64,000 nucleotides of DNA, from assembly GCA_902826095.1 (NCBI GenBank), contig CADEDN010000006.1, positions 62,001 through 126,000 of the forward strand, in the 5' to 3' direction. Position 1 is the first letter of the stretch, and every line of letters starts with the position of its first letter. Positions 27,349-36,008 of the stretch are shown here, one piece after another. Made by a program: the position numbers and the translations under genes. The notes beneath the pieces are model-generated. The model was not told the DNA's origin and did not search any database. It worked only from the letters and a program-made list of their open reading frames with translations. Source of the DNA: an uncultured Alphaproteobacteria bacterium (GTDB lineage: Bacteria; Pseudomonadota; Alphaproteobacteria; Caulobacterales; Parvularculaceae).

Positions 27349-27408
27349 TTGTTTTTGCTTTAAAAAATCACTCATCGCAACAGCAGGCAGAGGACTTGCA
27401 AATTCATT

Positions 27409-27431
27409 TCATACTAATCAGTCTAGTATGA
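27409..27431. promoter_or_regulatory. operator-like palindrome upstream of emrA
   Basis: TCATACTA (27409-27416), a 7-base spacer, then TAGTATGA (27424-27431), a perfect 8-bp inverted repeat 33 bases before the emrA start. TAGTAT inside the right arm can act as a -10 element. Size and position are as expected for a TetR-family operator, presumably for the regulator encoded at the end of the same operon. Confidence 0.7.
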
Positions 27432-27463
27432 TAATGGAATTCTACCCCGCGAGGAATGGACCG

Positions 27464-28555
27464 ATGAAGAAATACGCACTGGCGGCCCTGGTCGCCGCGA
27501 TCGTGACCCTCGCCGGCTATGTCGGCGTCCGCTGGCTGGCGCATGGTCGCTTTATCGAGATGACCGACAATGCTTTTCTGAAAGCTGATACGATCGTCGT
27601 CGCGCCGAAAATCTCCGGCCGGATTGCGCGCGTCGATGTCGCCGACAACGCCCTTGTGAAAGCCGGCGATGTCATCGTCGTGATCGAGGATGAAGATTAT
27701 GCGGCGCTTGTCCGTCAGGCCGAGGGAGAAGTTGAAGCCCGGGCCGCAGCATTGGACGCCATTCGCCTGAAAATCGGGCAGGCGGGCGCCGAAATCGCCG
27801 GCGCGGCCGCCGCCGTCAAATCAACTGAAGCCTCGCTCGCCTTGCAAAAGCTTGAACGCGAACGCGCGGCGGAACTCGCCAAGGAGAGTTTTGCGACCAA
27901 GCGGACGCTTGATCAGGCGAATGCGGCGCTGAAAGACTGGAGCGGCCGGCTCGAGGGCGCGGCGGCTGGCCTTGATTCGGCCAAAGCGTCCGCCTCGATC
28001 GCCGAGGCGCAACTGAAAGAAGCAAGCGCCGCGCTCGCGATCGCTGAAGCGCGGCTCGATCTTGCGAGGCAAAATCTCGAAAATACGCGGGTCCGGGCGC
28101 CCAAGGACGGCGTCGCCGGCAATCTTGCGGCGCGCGCCGGGCAATTCGTTTCGCCCGGGCAGCGCCTCGTTTCGATTATTCCGCTTGCGGAAATTTACGT
28201 CATCGCCAATTTCAAGGAGACGCAGATCAGCAGGATCAGGCCGGGCGCCAAGGTCGCGCTCAACGTCGACGCCTATCCGGGCGTAAAGGTCGAAGGCGAA
28301 GTCGACAGTCTCGCGCCGGCGAGCGGCTCCGAATTCAGCCTGTTGCCGCCGGAAAACGCCACCGGCAATTTCACAAAGATCGTTCAGCGCATGCCGGTGA
28401 AAATCAAGGTGACGCGCGCTCCGGCGAGCGTCGCGCTCCTGCCTGGACTTTCCGTCACGGCGGAAGTCGACACCCGCGGCGGAGACAAGGGGCTGCCGAC
28501 AGCGCTCTTCGCCCCGCGGCGCGAAGAGGAAGCTGCGGCGGACGCCCGGTCATGA
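27464..28555 (+). CDS. emrA: HlyD-family membrane fusion protein of an EmrAB-type efflux pump
   Basis: 363 residues from ATG 27464 with GAGGA 8-10 bases upstream; the long upstream open frame runs through the operator and is rejected. One N-terminal transmembrane segment (YALAALVAAIVTLAGYVGV), a biotinyl-lipoyl-like half (SGRIARVDVADNALVKAGDVIVVIED), a long coiled-coil hairpin rich in Ala/Glu/Leu (residues 85-200), the second lipoyl half and a beta-barrel (IYVIANFKETQISRIRPGAKVALNVD). It links the inner-membrane transporter to an outer-membrane channel. No TolC gene is in the window. The stop overlaps the emrB start (ATGA). Confidence 0.92.
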   Translation: MKKYALAALVAAIVTLAGYVGVRWLAHGRFIEMTDNAFLKADTIVVAPKISGRIARVDVADNALVKAGDVIVVIEDEDYAALVRQAEGEVEARAAALDAIRLKIGQAGAEIAGAAAAVKSTEASLALQKLERERAAELAKESFATKRTLDQANAALKDWSGRLEGAAAGLDSAKASASIAEAQLKEASAALAIAEARLDLARQNLENTRVRAPKDGVAGNLAARAGQFVSPGQRLVSIIPLAEIYVIANFKETQISRIRPGAKVALNVDAYPGVKVEGEVDSLAPASGSEFSLLPPENATGNFTKIVQRMPVKIKVTRAPASVALLPGLSVTAEVDTRGGDKGLPTALFAPRREEEAAADARS

Positions 28556-30138
28556 CGTCTGCGGTCGCAGACGCCCTCGTGACGCCGCCGGCCGACGGCG
28601 CGGACCGGATCGACCCGAAGCGCCTCGCCGTCTTCACCCTGATGACGCTCGGCATGTTCATGGCGATCCTCGACATCCAGATTGTCGCGGCGTCGCTTCC
28701 CGAAATTCAGGCGGGCCTGTCGGCGAGCGCTGATCAGATCAGCTGGGTGCAGACGGCCTATCTCATCGCCGAAGTCGTGATGATCCCGATTTCCGGGTAT
28801 CTGTCGCGCGCGCTGTCGACGCGCGTGATGTTTGCGCTGTCGGCTGGCGGCTTCACGCTGGCGAGCTTTGGCTGCGGATTCGCCTGGAGCATGGAATCGC
28901 TGATTGTCTTGAGGGCGGTTCAGGGATTTCTCGGCGGCGCGATGATCCCGCTGGTTTTTTCGACGTCGATGACGGCGTTTCCGCGCTCGCGCGCGACGCA
29001 GCTATCAGCGGGCATGGGGCTCATCGTCACGCTTGCGCCGACGATCGGGCCGTCACTCGGCGGGGCGATCTCGGAATATCTAAGCTGGCACTGGCTGTTT
29101 TTCGTCAATGTCGTTCCGGGCGCCGTCATCGCCGCGGTGGTCTGGCTCTATGCCGATTTCGATGAACCCGATCCGAGACTCCTGAAGGGTTTCGACGCGA
29201 CCGGCTTCGTCTTGCTCGCCCTGACGCTCGGTCTCGCCCAGTATGTGCTTGAAGAAGCGCCCGAGAAAGACTGGTTTCAGGATCGGGCGATAACGGCGAT
29301 GGCGGTCACATCGATCGCGTCGGGGATCACGTTCTTTCTCCGCATGGGCAAGTCGAAAGTGCCGCTCGTCGATTTTTCCGTCTTTCGCAATCAGAATTTC
29401 ACCTCTGGCGTCATTGTCGCGGCAATGACCGCTGTTGCGCTCTTCGGTCTGATTTACATGCTGCCGCTCTTTCTGGCGCGCGTGCGCGGTTACAATTCAA
29501 TGCAGATCGGCGAGACTTTGCTCGTCACCGGCGCAGCGATGTTTCTAACGGCCCCGGCGGCGGCGATCTTGTCAAAGAAGCTCGATCCGCGGCTGGTTTG
29601 CGGCGCCGGCCTCCTGACAATCGCCGTCAGCACGCATGCGCTCGTCGGCGTCACGTCCGATTGGTCTTATTCGGAGTTGTTCTGGCCGCTGGTCGGGCGC
29701 GGCGTCGGATTGATGCTGGCGTTCGCTCCGATGAACGTGATTGCGCTTGGAACGCTTGACCAGGCGAGGGTGCCCGGCGCGTCCGGACTCTTCAACCTCG
29801 CCCGCAACCTCGGCGGCGCCTTCGGTCTTGCGCTGATCAACACCTTTCTTACGGAGCGCACCGATTACCACACGCGCGTCCTCGCCGATCATTTCGACGC
29901 CTCGCGCGCCGTCGTCGCCGAACGGATTTCGGCGCTGACCGCGCATTTTTCCGCAGCCGGCCATCCAGAGCCTGATCTCGCGGCGCTCGCAGCGCTGTCG
30001 CAGATCGCCGCGCGCCAGGCGGCGGTTCTCGCCTACAGCGACGTCTTTCAGATCGTCACGCTGCTTTGCCTGATGACGCCGCCGCTTCTCATCATCGCGT
30101 CGCCGCCTAAAGCCGGCGTCGAAGTCGGGGGGCATTAA
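28552..30138 (+). CDS. emrB: DHA2-family MFS drug transporter (EmrB/QacA type)
   Basis: 528 residues with the 14-helix DHA2 layout. The motif MFMAILDIQIVAASLPEIQ in helix 1, the loop motif GYLSRALSTRVMF (weak motif A) and GPSLGGAISEYLSWHWLFFVNVVPG (motif C and following) are typical. It should export toxic hydrophobic compounds in exchange for protons, working with the fusion protein upstream. Start overlaps emrA by 4 bases, and the stop overlaps the tetR start by 1 base, so all three are one operon. Confidence 0.94.
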   Translation: MTSAVADALVTPPADGADRIDPKRLAVFTLMTLGMFMAILDIQIVAASLPEIQAGLSASADQISWVQTAYLIAEVVMIPISGYLSRALSTRVMFALSAGGFTLASFGCGFAWSMESLIVLRAVQGFLGGAMIPLVFSTSMTAFPRSRATQLSAGMGLIVTLAPTIGPSLGGAISEYLSWHWLFFVNVVPGAVIAAVVWLYADFDEPDPRLLKGFDATGFVLLALTLGLAQYVLEEAPEKDWFQDRAITAMAVTSIASGITFFLRMGKSKVPLVDFSVFRNQNFTSGVIVAAMTAVALFGLIYMLPLFLARVRGYNSMQIGETLLVTGAAMFLTAPAAAILSKKLDPRLVCGAGLLTIAVSTHALVGVTSDWSYSELFWPLVGRGVGLMLAFAPMNVIALGTLDQARVPGASGLFNLARNLGGAFGLALINTFLTERTDYHTRVLADHFDASRAVVAERISALTAHFSAAGHPEPDLAALAALSQIAARQAAVLAYSDVFQIVTLLCLMTPPLLIIASPPKAGVEVGGH

Positions 30139-30758
30139 TGGAGATCGCGCACAAGAGGGGTCGGCGCGCCGATCCGCAAAAAGACGAGGCTATTCTCGAC
30201 GCCGCGCGCGACCTGTTCCTTGATCGCGGCTACAGCGCCTCGATCGACGACATCGCAACGGCGGCGGGCGTCTCAAAACAGACGATCTACGCGCGATACG
30301 CTTCAAAGCATGACCTGCTCGCGGCGGTCGTTCATCAGGTCGCGGAAGATCTGGTCAGCGTGTTCGCGCAAGGGTCGAAGGCGGCGTCGACGCAGGAGAC
30401 GCTGATGCGGTTCGGCGAGCGCTTTGTCGAAATCGCCTTCGATCCCAAGCGCGTCGCCATGCAGCGCTTAGTCATCGCGCAATCGACGCAATTCCCGGAT
30501 CTCGCTCGGGTCTATTTTGAGAGCGGCCCCGCCTTCGTGCATGAGAAGATCGCCGACTTTCTTGAGCGGGCGAAATCGGCGGGCGATCTCGACTTTGAAA
30601 GCGCGCGCGACGCGGCTTCGAATCTTCTTGGCCTGATCATGGGCGTCGATCATGTCGCCTCGTTAATGGGAATTCTCGACCCGCAAAACGCGGAACAGCG
30701 CCGGGCGCGAGTGCGCGGCGCTGTTCTGGCGTTCCTCAAGATCTTTCAGGCGCGTTGA
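30138..30758 (+). CDS. TetR-family transcriptional regulator
   Basis: 206 residues. The N-terminal helix-turn-helix reads AILDAARDLFLDRGYSASIDDIATAAGVSKQTIYARYASKHDLLAAVV, the standard TetR DNA-binding domain. The C-terminal 140 residues are helical with an AefR/TetR_C-like pattern (FVEIAFDPKRVAMQRLVIAQSTQFPDLARVYFE). Placed last in the emrAB operon with a 1-base overlap, it most likely represses the operon through the palindrome at 27409-27431 and is released by pump substrates. Autoregulation follows from its position but is not shown by sequence. Confidence 0.92.
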   Translation: MEIAHKRGRRADPQKDEAILDAARDLFLDRGYSASIDDIATAAGVSKQTIYARYASKHDLLAAVVHQVAEDLVSVFAQGSKAASTQETLMRFGERFVEIAFDPKRVAMQRLVIAQSTQFPDLARVYFESGPAFVHEKIADFLERAKSAGDLDFESARDAASNLLGLIMGVDHVASLMGILDPQNAEQRRARVRGAVLAFLKIFQAR

Positions 30759-30779
30759 CGGGAATCGCTGCTGGCGTGC

Positions 30780-31247
30780 TTAATGCACGCGTCCCATAAG
30801 GCGGGCGAGCAGCGAGGGACGCTCGCCATTCATCGCGTGATGCTTCTTGTGATGGTGGTCGTCATCATCGTCGTCATGATGCCCGCCTTTGCCGCTGAGG
30901 GCGGCATGGTGCTTCTTGTGATGGTCGCCGTCATCATCGCCATGATGACCATGACCGCCCTTTGCGGAGTACGCCTGCTGGATCGACGCGGCGCAGGCGT
31001 CGTTGTGGCGCAGGAAAGCGTTTTCGATCGAAGCGTCGCGCGATTGCAGCGAGAGTTCGACCTTTTCGGCGAGGCGTTTCACCTCGGCGGCGAGTTCCTG
31101 GCTCGCAGCGAGGCGGACATTCGCGTCCGCCTGCGCGGCTTTGCCGGCGCTTGCGATCCGCGATGCGATGACGGCGAGCACTGCGCCGCCGATGAGAAAG
31201 ATCACGCCGGCGCTCAAGAGCCCGACCTGAAAAACCGATGTCGACAT
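30780..31247 (-). CDS. membrane-anchored His/Asp-rich protein with duplicated metal-binding-like module
   Basis: 155 residues, no family recognised. One N-terminal transmembrane segment (residues 7-29), an Ala/Glu/Lys helical stretch probably coiled (35-75), then two similar modules of about 22 residues. Each runs K-G-G-H, a run of Asp and His (DDDGDHHKKHH; DDDDDDHHHKKHH), then A and a small linker. About 20 histidines fall in 45 residues. Such tails commonly bind Ni, Co, Zn or Cu; no metal transporter is adjacent. The N-terminus has no cleavage site, so the tail orientation (cytoplasmic or periplasmic) is unclear. An inverted repeat lies 45 bases upstream. It faces the tetR gene convergently, 21 bases apart. 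Confidence 0.75.
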   Translation of the reverse strand: MSTSVFQVGLLSAGVIFLIGGAVLAVIASRIASAGKAAQADANVRLAASQELAAEVKRLAEKVELSLQSRDASIENAFLRHNDACAASIQQAYSAKGGHGHHGDDDGDHHKKHHAALSGKGGHHDDDDDDHHHKKHHAMNGERPSLLARLMGRVH

Positions 31248-31291
31248 GAATTGACCCCTTCAGTCCCCCGACGGCCCATATTTACCCGCGC

Positions 31292-31311
31292 CTTATGGGG
31301 CGGTCCATAAG
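31292..31311. promoter_or_regulatory. perfect 7-bp inverted repeat upstream of the His-rich gene
   Basis: CTTATGG (31292-31298), six bases, CCATAAG (31305-31311), located 45-64 bases before the start of the His/Asp-rich gene on the minus strand. Shape and distance suit a repressor operator or a MerR-like activator site; the regulator is unknown. Confidence 0.45.
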
Positions 31312-31430
31312 CCGCGCGTGGCTTGACGAAAAATTTCGCAGCGGCCTTTTTGGCGATTGACGAGCCGCGATTCGGCGATTCAGCGGATCGGGCGCGTCGG
31401 TGTCGATGGCGTGGGCGGAGCGGAAATCTC

Positions 31431-32183
31431 TCATTCCGGCCCGGGCTTTATCGCCGTGAGAAGGTAGTTGACGTCGGTCTCTTCGACGATTTTCCACAAG
31501 TCCATCAGCGGGTTGTAGGCGACGCCGGCCGCCGCCGTAACGATCATTCCCGCCGCGCTGAGCGCGCTGCTGACTTCCTCCGGTTTCAGGAATTTAGCCG
31601 GATCGTGCGTGCCGCGGGGCAGCCAGCCAAGCACATATTCTGCGCCGACCTTGGCGAGAGCAAAGGCCTTTAGCGTCCGATTGATCGTGGCGACGACCAT
31701 CAGACCGCCCGGGCGGACAAGCATCGATGAGTCTTGCAGGAACTGGACCGGGTCGGCGACATGCTCGACGACTTCAAGGTTCAAGATAATGTCGAACGGG
31801 CTCTCATTGCTCGTAACAAGCGCTTCGACCGTCGCGGCGCGGTAGTCGATGTCGAGCTTTTGCTCTTGCGCATGAACCTGCGCCGTCTTGATGTTGCGCT
31901 CGGAGGCGTCAATCGCGGTGACCGCGGCGCCAAGGCGGCGCATCGGTTCGGCGACAAGACCGCCGCCACAGCCGACATCGAGCAGCCGAAGCCCCGAGAG
32001 CGGCGCCTTTGCGCGGCGGTCGCGCCCGAAATGCGCGCAAGCGGCGTCGCGGATATAGGCGAGGCGCGCCGGATTGAATTTGTGAAGCGGCGCGAATTTG
32101 CCGAACGGGTCCCACCATTCGTCCGCGATCTTCGAGAACTTCTCGATTTCGGACGGGTCGATGCTTGTGCGAACGGCATCCAT
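31431..32183 (-). CDS. ubiG: ubiquinone biosynthesis O-methyltransferase
   Basis: UbiG carries out both O-methylations in ubiquinone synthesis. 250 residues from ATG 32183 ([24 protein letters not shown]), the usual start and length for alphaproteobacterial UbiG; the longer open frame to 32405 crosses the lysC start and is rejected. SAM loop [20 protein letters not shown], and the UbiG-specific ending ([17 protein letters not shown], then GVAYNPL) are present. It diverges from lysC with 120 bases between. Confidence 0.95.
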   Translation of the reverse strand: MDAVRTSIDPSEIEKFSKIADEWWDPFGKFAPLHKFNPARLAYIRDAACAHFGRDRRAKAPLSGLRLLDVGCGGGLVAEPMRRLGAAVTAIDASERNIKTAQVHAQEQKLDIDYRAATVEALVTSNESPFDIILNLEVVEHVADPVQFLQDSSMLVRPGGLMVVATINRTLKAFALAKVGAEYVLGWLPRGTHDPAKFLKPEEVSSALSAAGMIVTAAAGVAYNPLMDLWKIVEETDVNYLLTAIKPGPE

Positions 32184-32303
32184 GGGCGGGTCGCCTTCAC
32201 TAAACCTCAATAACGCAATCGTTTTCCGAGCCTTGCGCCGAGCCTGAGGCCCTCTATAGACATGGCGCCAAAGGAACCAGGTTAAAAGGCGGCGATCGGG
32301 CGC

Positions 32304-33560
32304 ATGGCGCGGATTGTGATGAAATTCGGCGGAACGTCGGTCGCCGATGTCGAGCGCATGCGCCGCGTCGCCGCCTTCGTGAAGCGCGAGGCGGACGCCG
32401 GGCATTCGATCGTCGTCGCGGTGTCGGCGATGGCCGGCGAAACGAACCGCCTCGTCGCACTCTGCGCGAACGCAGGCCCTCCAGATCCGGCGCTGGACGT
32501 CCGCAACGTCGAATATGACACTGTCGTCGCCAGCGGCGAACAGGTGACGTCCGGCCTTGTCGCGCTCATTCTCCAGAAAATGGGCTACCGAGCCCGTTCA
32601 TGGCAGGGTTGGCAGGCGCCGATCCGGACCGATGACGCCCACGGCAAGGCGCGCATTCTCGAAATTCCCGAAGATCCCCTCGGCGAAGCGATCGACAATG
32701 GCGAAATCGCCGTCGTCGCCGGTTTTCAGGGAATTGCGGAGGACGGGCGCGTTTCAACGCTCGGCCGCGGCGGCTCGGACACGACCGCCGTCGCGCTGGC
32801 TGCGGCGCTCCGCGCCAAACGCTGCGACATCTACACCGATGTCGACGGCGTCTACACGACTGATCCGCGGATCAGCAAGCAGGCGCGTCGTCTCGACCGC
32901 GTCTCCTATGAAGAAATGCTGGAAATGGCTTCGCTCGGCGCGAAAGTGCTGCAGACGCGTTCCGTCGAACTCGCGATGGCCTATAAGGTGCCGGTGCGCG
33001 TACTTTCGAGTTTCGAGGCGCCCGACTCGCCGAGCCCCGGCACTCTCATCTGCGACGAGGAAGACATCGTGGAAAAACAGATCGTCAGCGCCGTGACGCT
33101 TTTGAAGGACGAGGCGAAAATCAGTCTGATGTCGGTGCCCGACGAACCCGGCCGCGCCGCGCTGATTTTCGGGTTGCTCGCCGACGCCGGCATCAATATC
33201 GACATGATCGTGCAAAGCCCGTCGAGGCAGGCCGGCGCGAACATCTCGTTCACCATGGCGGAATCGGAATTGGCGCGCGCCGTCGACACGCTGACCCTGG
33301 CGAAAGACAAAATCGGGTACATTCAGATGCTCTTTGACAAGAACGTCGTCAAAGTCTCAGTCGTCGGCGTCGGCATGAGAAGCCACACGGGCGTCGCATC
33401 GACGATGTTCCGCGCGCTTGCCGAAAAGTCGATCAACATCCAGAACATCTCGACATCCGAGATCAAGATCAGTGTGCTGATCGCCTCCGACTACGGCGAG
33501 CTTGCGGTTCGCGCGCTCCACCAGGCCTATGGTCTCGACCGCGCTCAGGGCGCCGCATAG
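32304..33560 (+). CDS. lysC: aspartate kinase
   Basis: Phosphorylates aspartate, the entry step to lysine, threonine, methionine and diaminopimelate. 418 residues: KFGGTS at 7-12, the substrate motif [27 protein letters not shown], and two C-terminal ACT domains ([42 protein letters not shown]) where lysine or threonine feedback acts. It lies 120 bases from the divergent ubiG and 22 bases before ptsP, a neighbourhood conserved in alphaproteobacteria. Confidence 0.97.
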   Translation: MARIVMKFGGTSVADVERMRRVAAFVKREADAGHSIVVAVSAMAGETNRLVALCANAGPPDPALDVRNVEYDTVVASGEQVTSGLVALILQKMGYRARSWQGWQAPIRTDDAHGKARILEIPEDPLGEAIDNGEIAVVAGFQGIAEDGRVSTLGRGGSDTTAVALAAALRAKRCDIYTDVDGVYTTDPRISKQARRLDRVSYEEMLEMASLGAKVLQTRSVELAMAYKVPVRVLSSFEAPDSPSPGTLICDEEDIVEKQIVSAVTLLKDEAKISLMSVPDEPGRAALIFGLLADAGINIDMIVQSPSRQAGANISFTMAESELARAVDTLTLAKDKIGYIQMLFDKNVVKVSVVGVGMRSHTGVASTMFRALAEKSINIQNISTSEIKISVLIASDYGELAVRALHQAYGLDRAQGAA

Positions 33561-33582
33561 CGATGCGCGACGCGCGCCTGTC

Positions 33583-35853
33583 ATGACCGCCAGAAAGAAG
33601 CCAGGTCCGAAGAAGGGCGGGGTCGCCGATCTCTTGCGCAGCATGCATGACGCCGTCGCCGCCGACGTCAGCGCGCAGGAACGCCTCGACACATTGACCG
33701 CCGTCATCGCCCGTCACGTCGATTCGGATGTTTGTTCGATCTACATACGCGTGCCGAGCGATCAGCTCGAACTCTATTCGACCGAAGGCCTCAATCGGGA
33801 AGCGGTCCATAAGACCCGACTTAACTGGGGCGAGGGGCTTGTCGGCGTCGTCGCGGAAACGCAGCGTCCGCTCATCACGTCGGACGCGCCTTTGCATCCG
33901 AAATTCGCCTACAGGCCGGAGACCGGCGAGGATCCGCTGCACTCCTTTCTCGGCGTGCCCCTGATCCGGTCAGGCAAATCCCTCGGCGTCCTGGTTCTCC
34001 AGAATCAGGATAGCCGTCGGTATACGGATGAAGAACTCGGAGCGGCGCAGGCGGTGGGCATGTTGCTTGCGGAAATCGCGGCCTCGGGCGAACTGTTCGA
34101 TCCGACCACGACCGAAGAAGTCGGCGCCATGCTGCACCGGCCGGAAAGGCTTCTTGGCGCCGGCGTCGTGCCGGGCGTCGCGTTCGGGCGCGCCGCATTT
34201 CACGAACCGCCGACGCCCAAGCACAAGGTCTTTTCAAAGGATGCGGCGGCGGAGACGGCGCGCCTCGACAAGGGTCTTGAGCGGCTGCAGGCGTCGGTCG
34301 ACGCCTTGCTCGCCGGCATAGCGCTCGAGGACGCCTCGCGCGAAGTGCTCGAAACTTACCGCCTCTTCGCGTATGATCGCGGCTGGAAGGAACGCATGCG
34401 CGCGGCCGTCGGCTCGGGGCTGACCGCCGAAACCGCCGTCGAACAGGTTCAGACTGAGAACCGCGCGCGGATGGCGCAGGTCAAGGATCCCTATCTCCGC
34501 GAGCGAATGCACGATCTCGACGATCTGTCCAATCGCCTTCTCCGGCTTTTGACGGGGCAGAGCGCCGCGCCGCCCGACATGCCTTCGGAAGCGATCCTGA
34601 TCGCGCGCATTCTCGGGCCCGCCGAGCTTCTTGAATATGACCGGACGAAGATCAAGGGCCTCATCGTAAGCGAGGCCTCGGCGATGTCGCATGTCGCGAT
34701 CGTCGCGCGCGCGCTCGGCGTGCCGCTCGTCGCCGGCTTTGACAATGCGATCATGCTCGCCGAGCAAGGCGACGATGTCATTATCGACGGCGACACCGGC
34801 GAAGTCCACATTCGTCCGAATGCGGATGTTAAAGCGAGCTACCGCGAGAAGCAGTCGCTGCAATCGGAGCGGCAGGCGGCGTTTGCGGCGGAACGTCACT
34901 TGCCGGCCGTCACTTGCGACGGCGTTGAAATCGACCTCCTGATGAATGTCGGCATTCCCCTCGACATGGCGCATCTTGAAAGCACGGGCGCCGCGGGCGT
35001 CGGCCTGTTTCGCACCGAACTGCAGTTTTTGATCGGCGCGCAGCTGCCGAACGCCGCCGTGCAGGAAAAACTCTACCGAGAGATTCTGGACAAGGCCGGC
35101 GGCAAGCCGGTCGTTTTCCGGACTGCCGATCTCGGCGGCGACAAGTCCGCCGCCTATATGCAACGGCGCGACGAAGGAAATCCGGCGATGGGCTGGCGCG
35201 GCATCCGCATGGCCGTCGATCGGCCGGGCCTCTTTCGTCCCCAGATCCGGGCGCTGCTCGCCGCCGCCGCCGGCCGCGAACTAAACCTGTTGTTTCCAAT
35301 GATCACGCTGGTTGAGGAAGTGGACGCAGCGCGGGCGTTGCTTGATCGCGAGATCGAGTTCAGGAAACGGCGAAACCGCATTCTGCCAGCATCGATCCGT
35401 CTTGGCGCGATGATAGAAACGCCGGCGGCCGCGTGGCGGGTGTCGGATATCGCCGAAAGGGTCGATTTCCTGTCGATCGGCGGCAACGACCTCGCGCAAT
35501 TCTATTTCGCAGCCGATCGCGATTCCGAGATGACCCGGGGACGCTATGACCCGCTTGAGTCTGGATTTTTGAGTTTCATAGCGGAAATCGCCGTAAAGGC
35601 GCGCAAGGCTGGCAAGCCGGTCACTTTTTGCGGGGAGCAAGCGTCGGACCTCCTGATGGGGGCGGCGCTGATCGGCGTCGGGTTCACGCGCTTTTCATCA
35701 TCCGCGTCGACGATCGGCCCGTTCCGTCGGCTGTTGCGTTCGATGGATGCGGCTTCCGTCTCAAAATGGCTCAAGGACCGATATGAAGAGAAGCCGGCCA
35801 ATCTCAGGCGGGCGTTTACGGCGATGCTGAAGGCGTCCGGCGCCGCAATCTGA
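33583..35853 (+). CDS. ptsP: phosphoenolpyruvate-protein phosphotransferase PtsP (enzyme I-Ntr)
   Basis: First enzyme of the nitrogen-related PTS: takes phosphate from PEP and passes it to NPr. 756 residues from ATG 33583, 22 bases after lysC. Domain order is a GAF domain (residues about 25-165, VDSDVCSIYIRVPSDQLELYSTEGLN), the EI N-terminal domain, the phospho-histidine H370 in EASAMSHVAIVARALG, and the PEP-binding barrel with GVGLFRTELQFL and the catalytic C683 in FCGEQASD. The phosphorylation motif has Ala-Met where many EIs have a Thr-Ser pair. NPr and EIIA-Ntr genes are not here. Confidence 0.95.
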   Translation: MTARKKPGPKKGGVADLLRSMHDAVAADVSAQERLDTLTAVIARHVDSDVCSIYIRVPSDQLELYSTEGLNREAVHKTRLNWGEGLVGVVAETQRPLITSDAPLHPKFAYRPETGEDPLHSFLGVPLIRSGKSLGVLVLQNQDSRRYTDEELGAAQAVGMLLAEIAASGELFDPTTTEEVGAMLHRPERLLGAGVVPGVAFGRAAFHEPPTPKHKVFSKDAAAETARLDKGLERLQASVDALLAGIALEDASREVLETYRLFAYDRGWKERMRAAVGSGLTAETAVEQVQTENRARMAQVKDPYLRERMHDLDDLSNRLLRLLTGQSAAPPDMPSEAILIARILGPAELLEYDRTKIKGLIVSEASAMSHVAIVARALGVPLVAGFDNAIMLAEQGDDVIIDGDTGEVHIRPNADVKASYREKQSLQSERQAAFAAERHLPAVTCDGVEIDLLMNVGIPLDMAHLESTGAAGVGLFRTELQFLIGAQLPNAAVQEKLYREILDKAGGKPVVFRTADLGGDKSAAYMQRRDEGNPAMGWRGIRMAVDRPGLFRPQIRALLAAAAGRELNLLFPMITLVEEVDAARALLDREIEFRKRRNRILPASIRLGAMIETPAAAWRVSDIAERVDFLSIGGNDLAQFYFAADRDSEMTRGRYDPLESGFLSFIAEIAVKARKAGKPVTFCGEQASDLLMGAALIGVGFTRFSSSASTIGPFRRLLRSMDAASVSKWLKDRYEEKPANLRRAFTAMLKASGAAI

Positions 35854-36008
35854 CCGACCGGCGCTGGCGCAATTGATGCTTTGAGCTTGATGTCCGCGCT
35901 GTCGCGTTGTTAATGCGGCCGCGCGGTCGGCGCCGCCAGGCGGCGGTGGTCATGGGGACTCGCATCAGTTAGATTAATCATACGGCGGCCAAGAAGGCGG
36001 TCATCACA

